Shown here: positions 1-6,676 of the stretch, piece by piece | Layout: the number at the start of each line of letters is the position of its first letter | How positions within the stretch are numbered: position 1 is the stretch's first letter | Source of the DNA: Pseudaestuariivita sp. | GTDB lineage: Bacteria; Pseudomonadota; Alphaproteobacteria; Rhodobacterales; Rhodobacteraceae | Assembly (NCBI GenBank): GCA_020629995.1 | Contig: JAHDCH010000116.1 | Coordinates: forward strand, 1-7,976 | Direction: 5' to 3' | Length of the DNA stretch: 7,976 nt | Position numbers and translations under genes: made by a program | The notes under the pieces: model-generated | What the model saw: the letters and a program-made list of their open reading frames with translations, nothing else | What the model was told of the DNA's origin: nothing | Databases searched by the model: none

Positions 1-21
1 ATGGGACGGGCGCCCAAACGC

Positions 22-984
22 TCAGCCCTTGGCGTAGTAAGCGTGGGTCTGGCGGATGCCTTCGACCAGCGGCGTGATCCCGTCACCCAGCAGAACGCGC
101 ACGTCGTCGCCATTGGCGATCACATCGCGCGGCTCGGTCTTGAGCAGCTCTTCGGCGGGGATTTTCTTGTAGTTGAGAGGCTTGCCAGCTGCCTCTTCGA
201 TCGCGCCAACCACATCCATCAGCGACGTGGACGAGCCCGCTCCGATCATGTTCACCGTGTCATACTCGGCGCCTTCGTGGACCCGCTTGGCCTGCGTGGC
301 AATTGCCCGGCCCACGTCGCGCGAAAAGATGAAATCGCGGCTTTGCTTGCCATCGCCGTTGATAAAGACTTCGCTGCCGTCGATGGCCGCGCGGGTAAAG
401 GCGTGGATCGCGCTTTTCTTTTTGTCGGAAAAGACGCCATAGACGTTGGTCATGCGGATCACGCTGAAGGTGCCGCCGCGCAGCTCGACCAGCTTTTCCA
501 GGATCATCTCTTCGGCAGCCTTGGTCGCGCCATAGAAATTCTTGGGGCAATAGGCCGACGAGGTGCGCACCTCGAAGGTGCCGTCAAACAGCGCGCCAGC
601 GGTCGAGATCAGGATAAAGTGGTCGCCGGGCTTGACCGCTTCCATCACGAACTTGGACGGCGCGCCGATGTTGGCCTCGATGAAATCCATCGGGCGGTCC
701 TTGGATTCGGCGACGCGCGTCTCGCCTGCCAGAAACACGAACACCCGGCCACCGCCGCCCGCGCTTTCGACGCTATCGGCAAAGTCTACCGCGCCCTTTT
801 CCTGATAGCCGCCCACGTAATTCGGTACATTCAGCGCTTCATGCCCCGGTGCCGCGTTCGACAGATCGTCGATCACAGACGGGCTCAGCCCTTCGAACGC
901 CGGGTCATCGGCCATAACGTCCAGGATGTTGCGGCCAACAAAGCCGAAGCCCCCGACAAGAACCACTGCGGACGAATTCTTCAT
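22..984 (-). CDS. NAD(P)-dependent sugar-nucleotide epimerase/dehydratase (extended SDR)
   Basis: The 320-residue protein has the extended short-chain dehydrogenase/reductase layout. A dinucleotide-binding GGFGFVG loop lies at residues 11-17 after a short hydrophobic strand, and an acidic pair (D39-D40) ends the second strand. S127/T128 precede the catalytic YxxxK, seen as Y151-GATK155. An RMTNVYG strand follows (about 177-183), then the GDGKQSRDFIFSRDV segment (210-224) typical of sugar-nucleotide epimerases, dehydratases and reductases. The substrate cannot be read from sequence; UDP- or dTDP-hexose is expected for the family. The reading frame is open up to 1209, but the start at 984 is chosen because it puts the Rossmann loop ten residues from the N-terminus as the family expects. 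The upstream residues are Arg/Pro-rich and resemble translated non-coding DNA. The ribosome-binding site is weak. It is transcribed divergently from the glycosyltransferase operon and probably supplies a sugar nucleotide for the same glycan. Confidence 0.9.
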   Translation of the reverse strand: MKNSSAVVLVGGFGFVGRNILDVMADDPAFEGLSPSVIDDLSNAAPGHEALNVPNYVGGYQEKGAVDFADSVESAGGGGRVFVFLAGETRVAESKDRPMDFIEANIGAPSKFVMEAVKPGDHFILISTAGALFDGTFEVRTSSAYCPKNFYGATKAAEEMILEKLVELRGGTFSVIRMTNVYGVFSDKKKSAIHAFTRAAIDGSEVFINGDGKQSRDFIFSRDVGRAIATQAKRVHEGAEYDTVNMIGAGSSTSLMDVVGAIEEAAGKPLNYKKIPAEELLKTEPRDVIANGDDVRVLLGDGITPLVEGIRQTHAYYAKG

Positions 985-1052
985 GTTCAAAATCCCGGTG
1001 CTGCGCATCAAAGTCGCGCGCCGTTTAGACCGCCGGGCGCCGAGAATCAAAC

Positions 1053-1064
1053 GCGCAATTGCGC
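1053..1064. promoter_or_regulatory. 12-bp perfect palindrome GCGCAATTGCGC, candidate operator
   Basis: The 12 bases are fully self-complementary and lie near the middle of the divergent region, about 70 bp from the epimerase start and 90 bp from the glycosyltransferase start. Perfect dyads in this position often bind dimeric regulators. No known regulator motif is recognised, and GC-rich DNA makes chance palindromes more likely. It could also simply be a chance match. Confidence 0.35.
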
Positions 1065-1139
1065 AAACTCCCGCCGGGCCAACCGTTGATCCGGGCCGGA
1101 ACGGACGGTAAGCAGGCGCGCGCGTGGTGCGTAACGAAC

Positions 1140-1143
1140 AAGG
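1140..1143 (+). promoter_or_regulatory. Ribosome-binding site supporting a TTG start
   Basis: AAGG lies nine bases before the TTG at 1153. It supports that rare start over the ATG at 1198, which has no comparable site and would delete the first beta-strand of the glycosyltransferase fold. Confidence 0.5.
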
Positions 1144-1152
1144 TTTGGCAGT

Positions 1153-3672
1153 TTGACGACCCCTTCCCGGCAATCCGGTATTGATTTGACCCTTGTCATG
1201 ACCGCGCATGACGAAACGCTGGTCTGCGGGCCAACGCTGGCCTCAGCCGAAGCGGCCCTGGCCGCAGCGCGCGGTGCCGGCCACACGACCGAGGCAATCA
1301 TCGCTCTGGACAATGCCACCGCTGCGACCCGCGACTGGTTTGCCCATGCCGCAGGCCCGGAATGGACGCAGATCGAAATAGCCGAAGGCGATCTGGGCCT
1401 CGCCCGCAACGCGACCCTGCCCCGCTGCAAGGGGCGGCTGATCGCCTTTCTGGACGCGGACGATCTGTTTTCGGAGAACTGGCTGGCGCTTGGGATCGCG
1501 CGGATCGATGCGGAAACCCGGCGCGGACGCCAGGTGATCGCGCACCCCGAGATCAACTGGCTCTTCGACGGCGCACATTCGATCTTTGCCAAGCCCGATC
1601 AGTCGGACCGCCTGTTTTCACCCTATCATTTCTATTTCATGAATTACTACGACAGCCTGTGCATGGGGCCGCGCGAGGCGTTCGAGGCGCATCCCTATGT
1701 GTCGCGCGACATTCCGGGCGGGCTCAGCTTTCAGGACTGGCACTTTTCCATCGAAACGATGGGCGCGGGCTGGCAGCACGTGTCGGTCGCCGACACGATC
1801 ATCTTCAAGCGTCGGCGCGACGATTCGCTGGTCGCCGAAAGCCGCACCCGCCGCGCTTTGGTGCGCCAGCTGGACCCGATGGCCGTGGATCGGATCGATG
1901 GTTTGGGCGCAGGGGCGCTTGCACCGGCCCGCGCCGGCATTGCCACGCGCGCCCGGCAAATGCTGCGCGGGTCTCCCAGGCCCGGGGCTCCGCATTCGGG
2001 ACCCATCTTTGCCAATCGCCTTGATCGCGCACAAAAACGGCGCGGTCACTTTCCCGATAACGCCGTCTACAAAACCGTCGAGGCCGCCTTCGATCACGCC
2101 TTTTACCTGACGCAATATCCCGACATCCTCGCGCTGGAAAATGTTGACCCGGTCGCCCACTACCTGCGCGCCGGAGCCGAAGAGGGACGCGACCCCGCGC
2201 CCTGGTTTTCAACCCGCGCCTATCTGCGCCGGGTGCCCGCAGCGGCCGAAGCCGAGGCGAACCCGTTCCACCACTACCTGACCCATGCGCAGGGCACGCC
2301 CTGGATCGGCGCCCCGTTTGACGATTTCGAGGACATGGCCGCCGCGCTTGATATGCCGGTGGCAGATCTTTGGACCGAATGGCGCAAGCGTCTGGATGCG
2401 ATCCGCGACCGGTTCACCCATGGCGCGCTTGGCGCACAGGTCGCGCGCGCCGAACAGATCGAACCAATCGTCGGGCTGGGCTGGGGCGAGGTGCATCAGG
2501 TCAAGCTGCCGCCCCTGCACAGCCCCGAACCGGTGCGCCGCTCGGCCGCGATGTGGCGGCTGGTGCAGGCCTCGGGCCAACGCCGCGCGAGGTTTGTGAT
2601 CTGTGTGAACCGCGCGCGCTTTGGGGCCGCGCCGCGGGTCGAAGGGCATATCGCCCGCGCGCTTGCCTCGGCCCATGGCGCCGACGAGGTGCTGGTGATC
2701 ACCACCGACAAACCCGGCGAAATGCCCGATGGCAAGCTGCCAAAAGGCGTGCGGCATGTGGATTTTGCCACGCTTTGCCCTTTGCTGCGCGGCGACACGC
2801 GGCAGCGTGCTCTGGCCGAGTTTTTGCGCGCCCTGCACCCGCGCGCCGTGTTCAACGTCAACAGCCGCCTGATGTGGGACATGATGACCCCGTATGGCAC
2901 GGCGCTTGGCGCGTCGATGCACATCCACGCAAGCCTTTTGTGCAACGAACGCAACGCGGCAGGCCATTGGACAGGCTATCCGCTGCGCCGGTTCTACCGC
3001 CATTTCGAGCAGCTTTCGGGCGTTGTCACCGACAGCGCGTTTCTGCGCGACGACCTGACCACCCGCCACCGCTTGCCCCCCGCGCAGGCCGCGCGGCTGC
3101 ACGTGCTGCCCAATCCGGTCGATCCGTCGATCCCCCTGGCAGACCCGCCCAAATCCGGCACCCGGCCACAGATTTTCTGGGCCGGAAGGCTGGATGCGCA
3201 AAAGCGCGTGGATCTGATCTTTGCCATCGCCCGCGCCATGCCCGAGGCCGATTTCCGGCTGTGGGGCGAGGCGGTGATGGATGGCGCTCCGCTGCCGGAT
3301 GCGCCGGCCAACCTGACGCTCGAAGGCAGCTATGCCCGGTTCACCGACCTGCCGCTGAACGATGCATCTGCCTGGGCCTATACCGCGGCCTGGGATGGGG
3401 TGCCGTCGATGCTGCTCGAAGTGGCGATGACCGGGGTGCCTCTTGTGGGCTCGGACGTGGGCGGCACGCGCGAGGTGCTGCGCGATGGCCTGGCCACCGC
3501 GATGGCCCCTTCGGCCAGCGCATCGGACTGGGCCACAGCCCTGCGCCGGACGCTCGCTGATCCGGACCGCGCCCGCGCCTCTGCTCTGACTTTGCGCGAC
3601 ACCCTGATCGCGGAACGCACCGTTCAGGCGCATGCGGACGTCGTCCTGTCCTTGCCGGGCTGCGCGCCGTGA
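1153..3672 (+). CDS. Two-module glycosyltransferase (GT-A/GT2-like N-terminus, GT4-like GT-B C-terminus)
   Basis: This 839-residue protein appears to carry two glycosyltransferase modules. Residues about 10-230 look like a family-2 GT-A domain: opening strand DLTLVMTAHDE (11-21), a DxD-type metal/nucleotide site D101-ADD104 after AFL, and an FQDWHF segment (193-198) where GT2 enzymes keep the catalytic acid. Residues about 313-383 hold two degenerate copies of a YPD...HYL...GR-P element (YLTQYPDI 318-325, HYL 336-338, then AYLRRVP 356-362, HHYL 373-376). Residues about 475-835 resemble the GT4 GT-B fold: WAGRLDAQKR (676-685) begins the nucleotide-binding half, and D748-GVPSMLLE756 then GSDVGGTREV (766-775) is the EX7E region, with Asp replacing the first Glu. 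Start is TTG with an AAGG ribosome site. No membrane segment or signal peptide is visible, so it is probably cytoplasmic. It heads the operon with the sulfotransferases. Donors and acceptor are unknown; it may add two different sugars. Confidence 0.87.
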   Translation: MTTPSRQSGIDLTLVMTAHDETLVCGPTLASAEAALAAARGAGHTTEAIIALDNATAATRDWFAHAAGPEWTQIEIAEGDLGLARNATLPRCKGRLIAFLDADDLFSENWLALGIARIDAETRRGRQVIAHPEINWLFDGAHSIFAKPDQSDRLFSPYHFYFMNYYDSLCMGPREAFEAHPYVSRDIPGGLSFQDWHFSIETMGAGWQHVSVADTIIFKRRRDDSLVAESRTRRALVRQLDPMAVDRIDGLGAGALAPARAGIATRARQMLRGSPRPGAPHSGPIFANRLDRAQKRRGHFPDNAVYKTVEAAFDHAFYLTQYPDILALENVDPVAHYLRAGAEEGRDPAPWFSTRAYLRRVPAAAEAEANPFHHYLTHAQGTPWIGAPFDDFEDMAAALDMPVADLWTEWRKRLDAIRDRFTHGALGAQVARAEQIEPIVGLGWGEVHQVKLPPLHSPEPVRRSAAMWRLVQASGQRRARFVICVNRARFGAAPRVEGHIARALASAHGADEVLVITTDKPGEMPDGKLPKGVRHVDFATLCPLLRGDTRQRALAEFLRALHPRAVFNVNSRLMWDMMTPYGTALGASMHIHASLLCNERNAAGHWTGYPLRRFYRHFEQLSGVVTDSAFLRDDLTTRHRLPPAQAARLHVLPNPVDPSIPLADPPKSGTRPQIFWAGRLDAQKRVDLIFAIARAMPEADFRLWGEAVMDGAPLPDAPANLTLEGSYARFTDLPLNDASAWAYTAAWDGVPSMLLEVAMTGVPLVGSDVGGTREVLRDGLATAMAPSASASDWATALRRTLADPDRARASALTLRDTLIAERTVQAHADVVLSLPGCAP

Positions 3673-4619
3673 CGACCCCGCGCCTGCCCGATTTCCTGAT
3701 GCTGGGCCAGGGCAAGTCAGGCTCGTCCCTGATCTACCGCGTGCTCGAGGCGAATCCCCTCGTCGGTCTGCCCGCCCGCAAAGAGCTTCACTACTTTAAC
3801 GAGAATTTCTCGCATGGCCCCGCATGGTACGCCGAGCATTTTGCCGAAATTCCCGGCAGCGTGGCGCGGGTCGGCGAAATTTCGCCAGCCTATCTCGCGC
3901 GTGAACCGCTCGAACGTCTGACCGCGCATCTGGGCCGCGATCTGGACCTGTTCTTTGTGCTGCGCCGCCCGATTGAACGGCTGTACGCGCGGTACCTGCA
4001 GAACATCTGCGCCACCGGCAAAAAGGGCGGCTTTCACGTGCCCGCGCGGTTCCTGCCCGAGCTGCTTGATATGCAGTTCGATGCGCTGACGCTGGCCTTT
4101 GACACCTTTGGCGCAGACCGGATCCTGCCGCTGTTCTTTGAGCGTGACATTGCCGTCCCCGACGCCCCGTTCGAACGCAAGATCCTCGCACATCTGGGGC
4201 TGCCGCCGCGGGAATATCACCCCCATCTGGAGGCGCATCGCGTCAATGCCAGCGTCATGCCGCGCTTTATCAGCACCGCCGATGAGCCGCTGATCACCTT
4301 TCACGAAGGCAAGCGCTATGTGATCCCGAAACACCGGCTGATCTTTTGTGCCCAGCCGCGCAACACGACCGTCACGCGCGACCCCGACCCCGCCGATGTG
4401 GCGCAGGCGTTTGCCCGCCAGGCCAGCTGGAGCGGTTTTGTCAGCGAAGCAGAATATACCGCCCTGCAAGAGGCCCATGTCCTGCCGATGGCCGACCGGC
4501 TTGAGGCCCGGTTCGGCTTTGACATGTCGCATTGGCGCATCCCGCCGCGCCGCCTGATCTATGCGCCCGCACCACCGCCCGCGGCCCTGCAAAAGGACGA
4601 ACCTGATGCCGGGAAATAA
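3669..4619 (+). CDS. PAPS-dependent sulfotransferase (heparan N-sulfotransferase-like)
   Basis: The 316-residue protein shows the two co-substrate-binding elements of sulfotransferases. The 5'-phosphosulfate loop is GQGKSGSS (13-20), with the expected Lys at 16. The 3'-phosphate site is LRRPIERLYARY (98-109). KELHYF (38-43) and GEISPAYL (69-76) match the pattern of the NDST/heparan sulfotransferase type (Sulfotransfer_1 family). It should transfer sulfate from 3'-phosphoadenylyl sulfate to a hydroxyl or amine, most plausibly on a glycan given its neighbours. The GTG start overlaps the stop of the glycosyltransferase in a GTGA arrangement, and no ribosome-binding site precedes it, so translational coupling is likely. 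No signal peptide or membrane segment is seen, implying action in the cytoplasm. The last 20 or so residues are Pro/Ala-rich and overlap the start of the next gene. The exact acceptor is unknown. Confidence 0.9.
   Translation: MTTPRLPDFLMLGQGKSGSSLIYRVLEANPLVGLPARKELHYFNENFSHGPAWYAEHFAEIPGSVARVGEISPAYLAREPLERLTAHLGRDLDLFFVLRRPIERLYARYLQNICATGKKGGFHVPARFLPELLDMQFDALTLAFDTFGADRILPLFFERDIAVPDAPFERKILAHLGLPPREYHPHLEAHRVNASVMPRFISTADEPLITFHEGKRYVIPKHRLIFCAQPRNTTVTRDPDPADVAQAFARQASWSGFVSEAEYTALQEAHVLPMADRLEARFGFDMSHWRIPPRRLIYAPAPPPAALQKDEPDAGK
4591..4597 (+). promoter_or_regulatory. Shine-Dalgarno site AAAAGGA that fixes the next start
   Basis: AAAAGGA ends eight bases before the ATG at 4606 and lies inside the end of the preceding sulfotransferase gene. 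It favours that ATG over the in-frame ATG at 4561, which would add 15 Arg/Pro-rich residues. Confidence 0.7.
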
Positions 4620-5322
4620 GGCGTTTTGCCTTCCGCCGCCTGCTTTTGCACGCGCGCTGCACATCGCGCCGCGGCTGGGGCTTGTCTATGTGAACAACCC
4701 CAAATCGGCCTGTTCGACGATCAAGCTGTCGCTTCAGCGGGCCGAGCTGGGCGACCCGGAATTCGAGCCGCCAAAATCCGTGCATGACTTTGACGGCTCG
4801 CCGCTTGTCACGTGGCCGGACACCGCCGATCTGGGCGAGGCCGCGTTCGAAGGACGGCGCGTCTTCAGCTTTGTGCGCGAACCTTTCGGGCGCCTGCGGT
4901 CGGTGTACCTGAACAAGATCGTGCGCCCGCAAAAGCGCGGCAAATTCCGCACCGACGCAGGCTTTGCCGCTGACGAAACCCCGTCGTTCGACCGATTTGT
5001 GCGCTCCATCTGCGATCAGGACCCGGCGACGCAGAATCCCCACTGGCGGCTGCAGGTTCTGAACCTGTCCGTTGACGCCATCCGCTACGACGCGATCGGC
5101 AAGCTGGAACGCTTTGCCGGCGATTGGGCCCGGTTCGCCGACACTGTGCCGGGACTGGACCGCCGTTCGCATTTTGCCGGCATGCGCACGGGGGCTGCGG
5201 TGCGCGATGACCTCGTCCTGTCGCCCGGCGCGCGCCGCGCCGTTCAGACCGCCTATGCCGCCGACTTTGCCCGGTTTGACTATGACCCGGACAGCTCTGA
5301 TGCCGGATCACCCGGCCAGTAG
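4606..5322 (+). CDS. Sulfotransferase, Sulfotransfer_2 family
   Basis: This 238-residue protein resembles the carbohydrate sulfotransferases of the HNK-1/chondroitin-4-O type (Sulfotransfer_2). VYVNNPKSACSTIK (28-41) is the 5'-phosphosulfate loop with Lys33. FSFVREPFGRLRSVYLNKI (87-105) is the 3'-phosphate site with Arg91 and Ser99. NPHWRLQ (144-150) matches the HW-x-x-Q segment common in the family, and AADFARFDYD (218-227) is the usual tail of the fold. Sulfate from PAPS would go to a sugar hydroxyl. It is shorter than animal members, which carry a membrane anchor; none is visible here. The gene overlaps the previous one by 14 bp with its own strong ribosome site. It is clearly related to the gene at 6677 (shared NNPK-ACSTIK and KIVRP blocks), suggesting an old duplication with different acceptors. 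Confidence 0.9.
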   Translation: MPGNKAFCLPPPAFARALHIAPRLGLVYVNNPKSACSTIKLSLQRAELGDPEFEPPKSVHDFDGSPLVTWPDTADLGEAAFEGRRVFSFVREPFGRLRSVYLNKIVRPQKRGKFRTDAGFAADETPSFDRFVRSICDQDPATQNPHWRLQVLNLSVDAIRYDAIGKLERFAGDWARFADTVPGLDRRSHFAGMRTGAAVRDDLVLSPGARRAVQTAYAADFARFDYDPDSSDAGSPGQ

Positions 5323-5397
5323 GGTTTTCGGGGGTTTTCCCTCCGTCTCAAAAATGTCTATAGGGTGCGGCAGATTTACACTGGAAGGGTGAACCAG
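5323..5397 (+). promoter_or_regulatory. Leader of the sulfoquinovose synthase gene with strong ribosome-binding site
   Basis: GGAAGGG at 5383-5389 ends eight bases before the ATG at 5398, the best ribosome-binding site in the window together with the one at 7908. A TATA-containing TCTATAG sequence at 5357-5363 could be a -10 box but has no good -35 partner. The octamer GGGTTTTC occurs twice just after the previous stop (about 5322-5340). This gap may hold a separate promoter; that is inference. Confidence 0.45.
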
Positions 5398-6570
5398 ATG
5401 AAAGTGATCATTCTTGGCGGCGACGGATTCTGTGGCTGGCCGAATGCCCTGTATTTGTCCAAGCGCGGACACGAAGTCATTATTGTCGACAATCTCTCGC
5501 GCCGCGAGATCGACCTCGAGCTTGAGGTCGACAGCCTGACCCCGATCCGCCCCATCGGCGAACGGATCCGCGTCTGGAAAGAGCTGACCGGCAACGAGAT
5601 CCGCTTTGAAAATTTCACCGTGGGCGAACACTACCACCGCCTGCTGACGCTCATCAAAGAGGAAAAGCCCGACGCCATCGTGCACTTTGCCGAGCAGCGC
5701 GCCGCGCCTTATTCGATGAAATCGCCGGCGCACAAGCGCTACACCGTGTCCAACAACCTCAACGCCACCAACGATGTGCTGGCTGCGATCGTTGAATCGG
5801 GCCTCGACATTCACCTGATCCACCTGGGCACCATGGGCGTCTATGGCTACGGCACCGCCGGCATGAAGATCCCCGAAGGTTACCTCAAGGTCAAAATCGA
5901 CACGCCCGAAGGCGAGACCGAGACGGAAATCCTGTACCCCACGAACCCCGGCTCGATCTATCACATGACCAAGAGCCAGGATCAGCTGATGTTCGCGTTC
6001 TACAACAAGAACGACGGCGTGAAGGTCACCGACCTGCACCAGGGCATCGTCTGGGGCACCCAAACCGAAGAAACCAAGATGGACGAGCGGCTGATCAACC
6101 GCTTCGACTATGATGGCGACTACGGCACCGTGCTGAACCGCTTCATCATGCAGGCGGCGGTCGAATACCCGATGACGGTGCACGGCACCGGCGGCCAGAC
6201 CCGCGCGTTCATCCACGTGCAGGACACCTGCCGCTGCATCGAACTGGCACTGAACAACCCGCCGCAATCGGGCGAGCGCGTGAACATCCTCAACCAGATG
6301 ACCGAAACGCACCGCGTCCGCGATCTGGCCGAGATGATCAACAAGATGATGGGCGCCGAAGTCGCCTATGTCGACAACCCGCGCAACGAAGCCGCCGAAA
6401 ACGAGCTGCACGTGGCCAACGACCGGTTCCTGGGCCTCGGCCTTGACCCGATCAAGCTGGAAGACGCCGAAGGCATCCTGCAGGAAGTCAAAGAGATCGC
6501 GCAAAAGTACGCCGACCGCTGTGACACCTCCAAGATTCCCTGCGTGTCGGTCTGGTCCGAACGCAGCTAA
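5398..6570 (+). CDS. sqdB: UDP-sulfoquinovose synthase (SQD1/SqdB family)
   Basis: The 390-residue product matches the plant SQD1/bacterial SqdB family along its whole length, from memory of the family. It has the NAD-binding GGDGFCGW (7-14), VDNLSRR (30-36), [12 protein letters not shown] (96-107), LGTMG with catalytic Thr145, the YxxxK pair Y188/K192, the [13 protein letters not shown] block (237-249), [15 protein letters not shown] (263-277), and a tail ending near VSVW. The enzyme converts UDP-glucose and sulfite to UDP-sulfoquinovose using bound NAD+, normally for sulfoquinovosyl diacylglycerol. Length is normal for the family, and all key residues are present. The ATG at 5398 is preferred over 5365 because of the strong ribosome site and because the Rossmann strand starts at once. 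In the SqdB operon of Rhodobacter the gene sits beside sqdD/sqdC; here its neighbours are sulfotransferases and a glycosyltransferase, so UDP-sulfoquinovose may feed another glycan. It is followed by a terminator. Confidence 0.95.
   Translation: MKVIILGGDGFCGWPNALYLSKRGHEVIIVDNLSRREIDLELEVDSLTPIRPIGERIRVWKELTGNEIRFENFTVGEHYHRLLTLIKEEKPDAIVHFAEQRAAPYSMKSPAHKRYTVSNNLNATNDVLAAIVESGLDIHLIHLGTMGVYGYGTAGMKIPEGYLKVKIDTPEGETETEILYPTNPGSIYHMTKSQDQLMFAFYNKNDGVKVTDLHQGIVWGTQTEETKMDERLINRFDYDGDYGTVLNRFIMQAAVEYPMTVHGTGGQTRAFIHVQDTCRCIELALNNPPQSGERVNILNQMTETHRVRDLAEMINKMMGAEVAYVDNPRNEAAENELHVANDRFLGLGLDPIKLEDAEGILQEVKEIAQKYADRCDTSKIPCVSVWSERS
5510..5531. repeat. 22-bp near-perfect palindrome inside sqdB
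   Basis: Arms TCGACCTC and GAGGTCGA are exact reverse complements around a GAGCTT centre with one mismatched pair. It encodes part of an alternating acidic/leucine stretch (IDLELEVD), so the symmetry may be a by-product of the protein sequence. A perfect 12-bp palindrome (ATTGTCGACAAT, 5482-5493) lies just upstream. Confidence 0.6.
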
Positions 6571-6591
6571 GCGCCTCCGCGCACGACATCC

Positions 6592-6626
6592 AAAGGGCGT
6601 CCGGTCACGAACCGGGCGCCCTTTTT
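6592..6626 (+). terminator. Strong rho-independent terminator after sqdB
   Basis: A 14-bp stem (6592-6605 with 6611-6624, one G-T wobble) closes a five-base loop and runs into TTTTT at 6622-6626, 22 bases after the sqdB stop. It should end the operon transcript and separate the downstream sulfotransferase, which then needs read-through or its own promoter. Confidence 0.92.
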
Positions 6627-6676
6627 GCATCCTGCGCGCGCTGGCCTTGGCCACGCCCGCGCGGTACCAAGACGCC

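Larger units (their letters stand above)
985..1152. promoter_or_regulatory. Divergent intergenic region between the epimerase and the glycosyltransferase operon
   Basis: These 168 bp separate two outward-facing genes, so they should hold promoters for both directions. I see no convincing -35/-10 pair on either strand. A TTGATC hexamer at 1086-1091 is followed only by a poor -10 (about 1109-1114). The one clear element is the palindrome at 1053-1064. An inter-gene function is inferred from the gene arrangement. Confidence 0.5.

Noticed and set aside
1..21. GC-rich dyad GGGCGCCC just after the epimerase stop, perhaps part of a terminator
   Set aside because: The window ends before any arm or T tract can be seen, so it cannot be judged.
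1..1089. Long plus-strand open frame of 362 codons
   Set aside because: It lies antisense to the epimerase gene, has no family motifs, and reads as the usual high-GC shadow of a real gene.
2209..3633. Minus-strand open frame of 474 codons opposite the glycosyltransferase
   Set aside because: The translation is rich in Arg, Gly, Ala and His without domain motifs, while the opposite strand has clear GT4 motifs.
6368..6676. Possible N-terminal extension of the last sulfotransferase into sqdB
   Set aside because: It would overlap a well-supported gene and read through its terminator; the extra residues are Ser/Arg/Lys/Pro-rich and lack family similarity.
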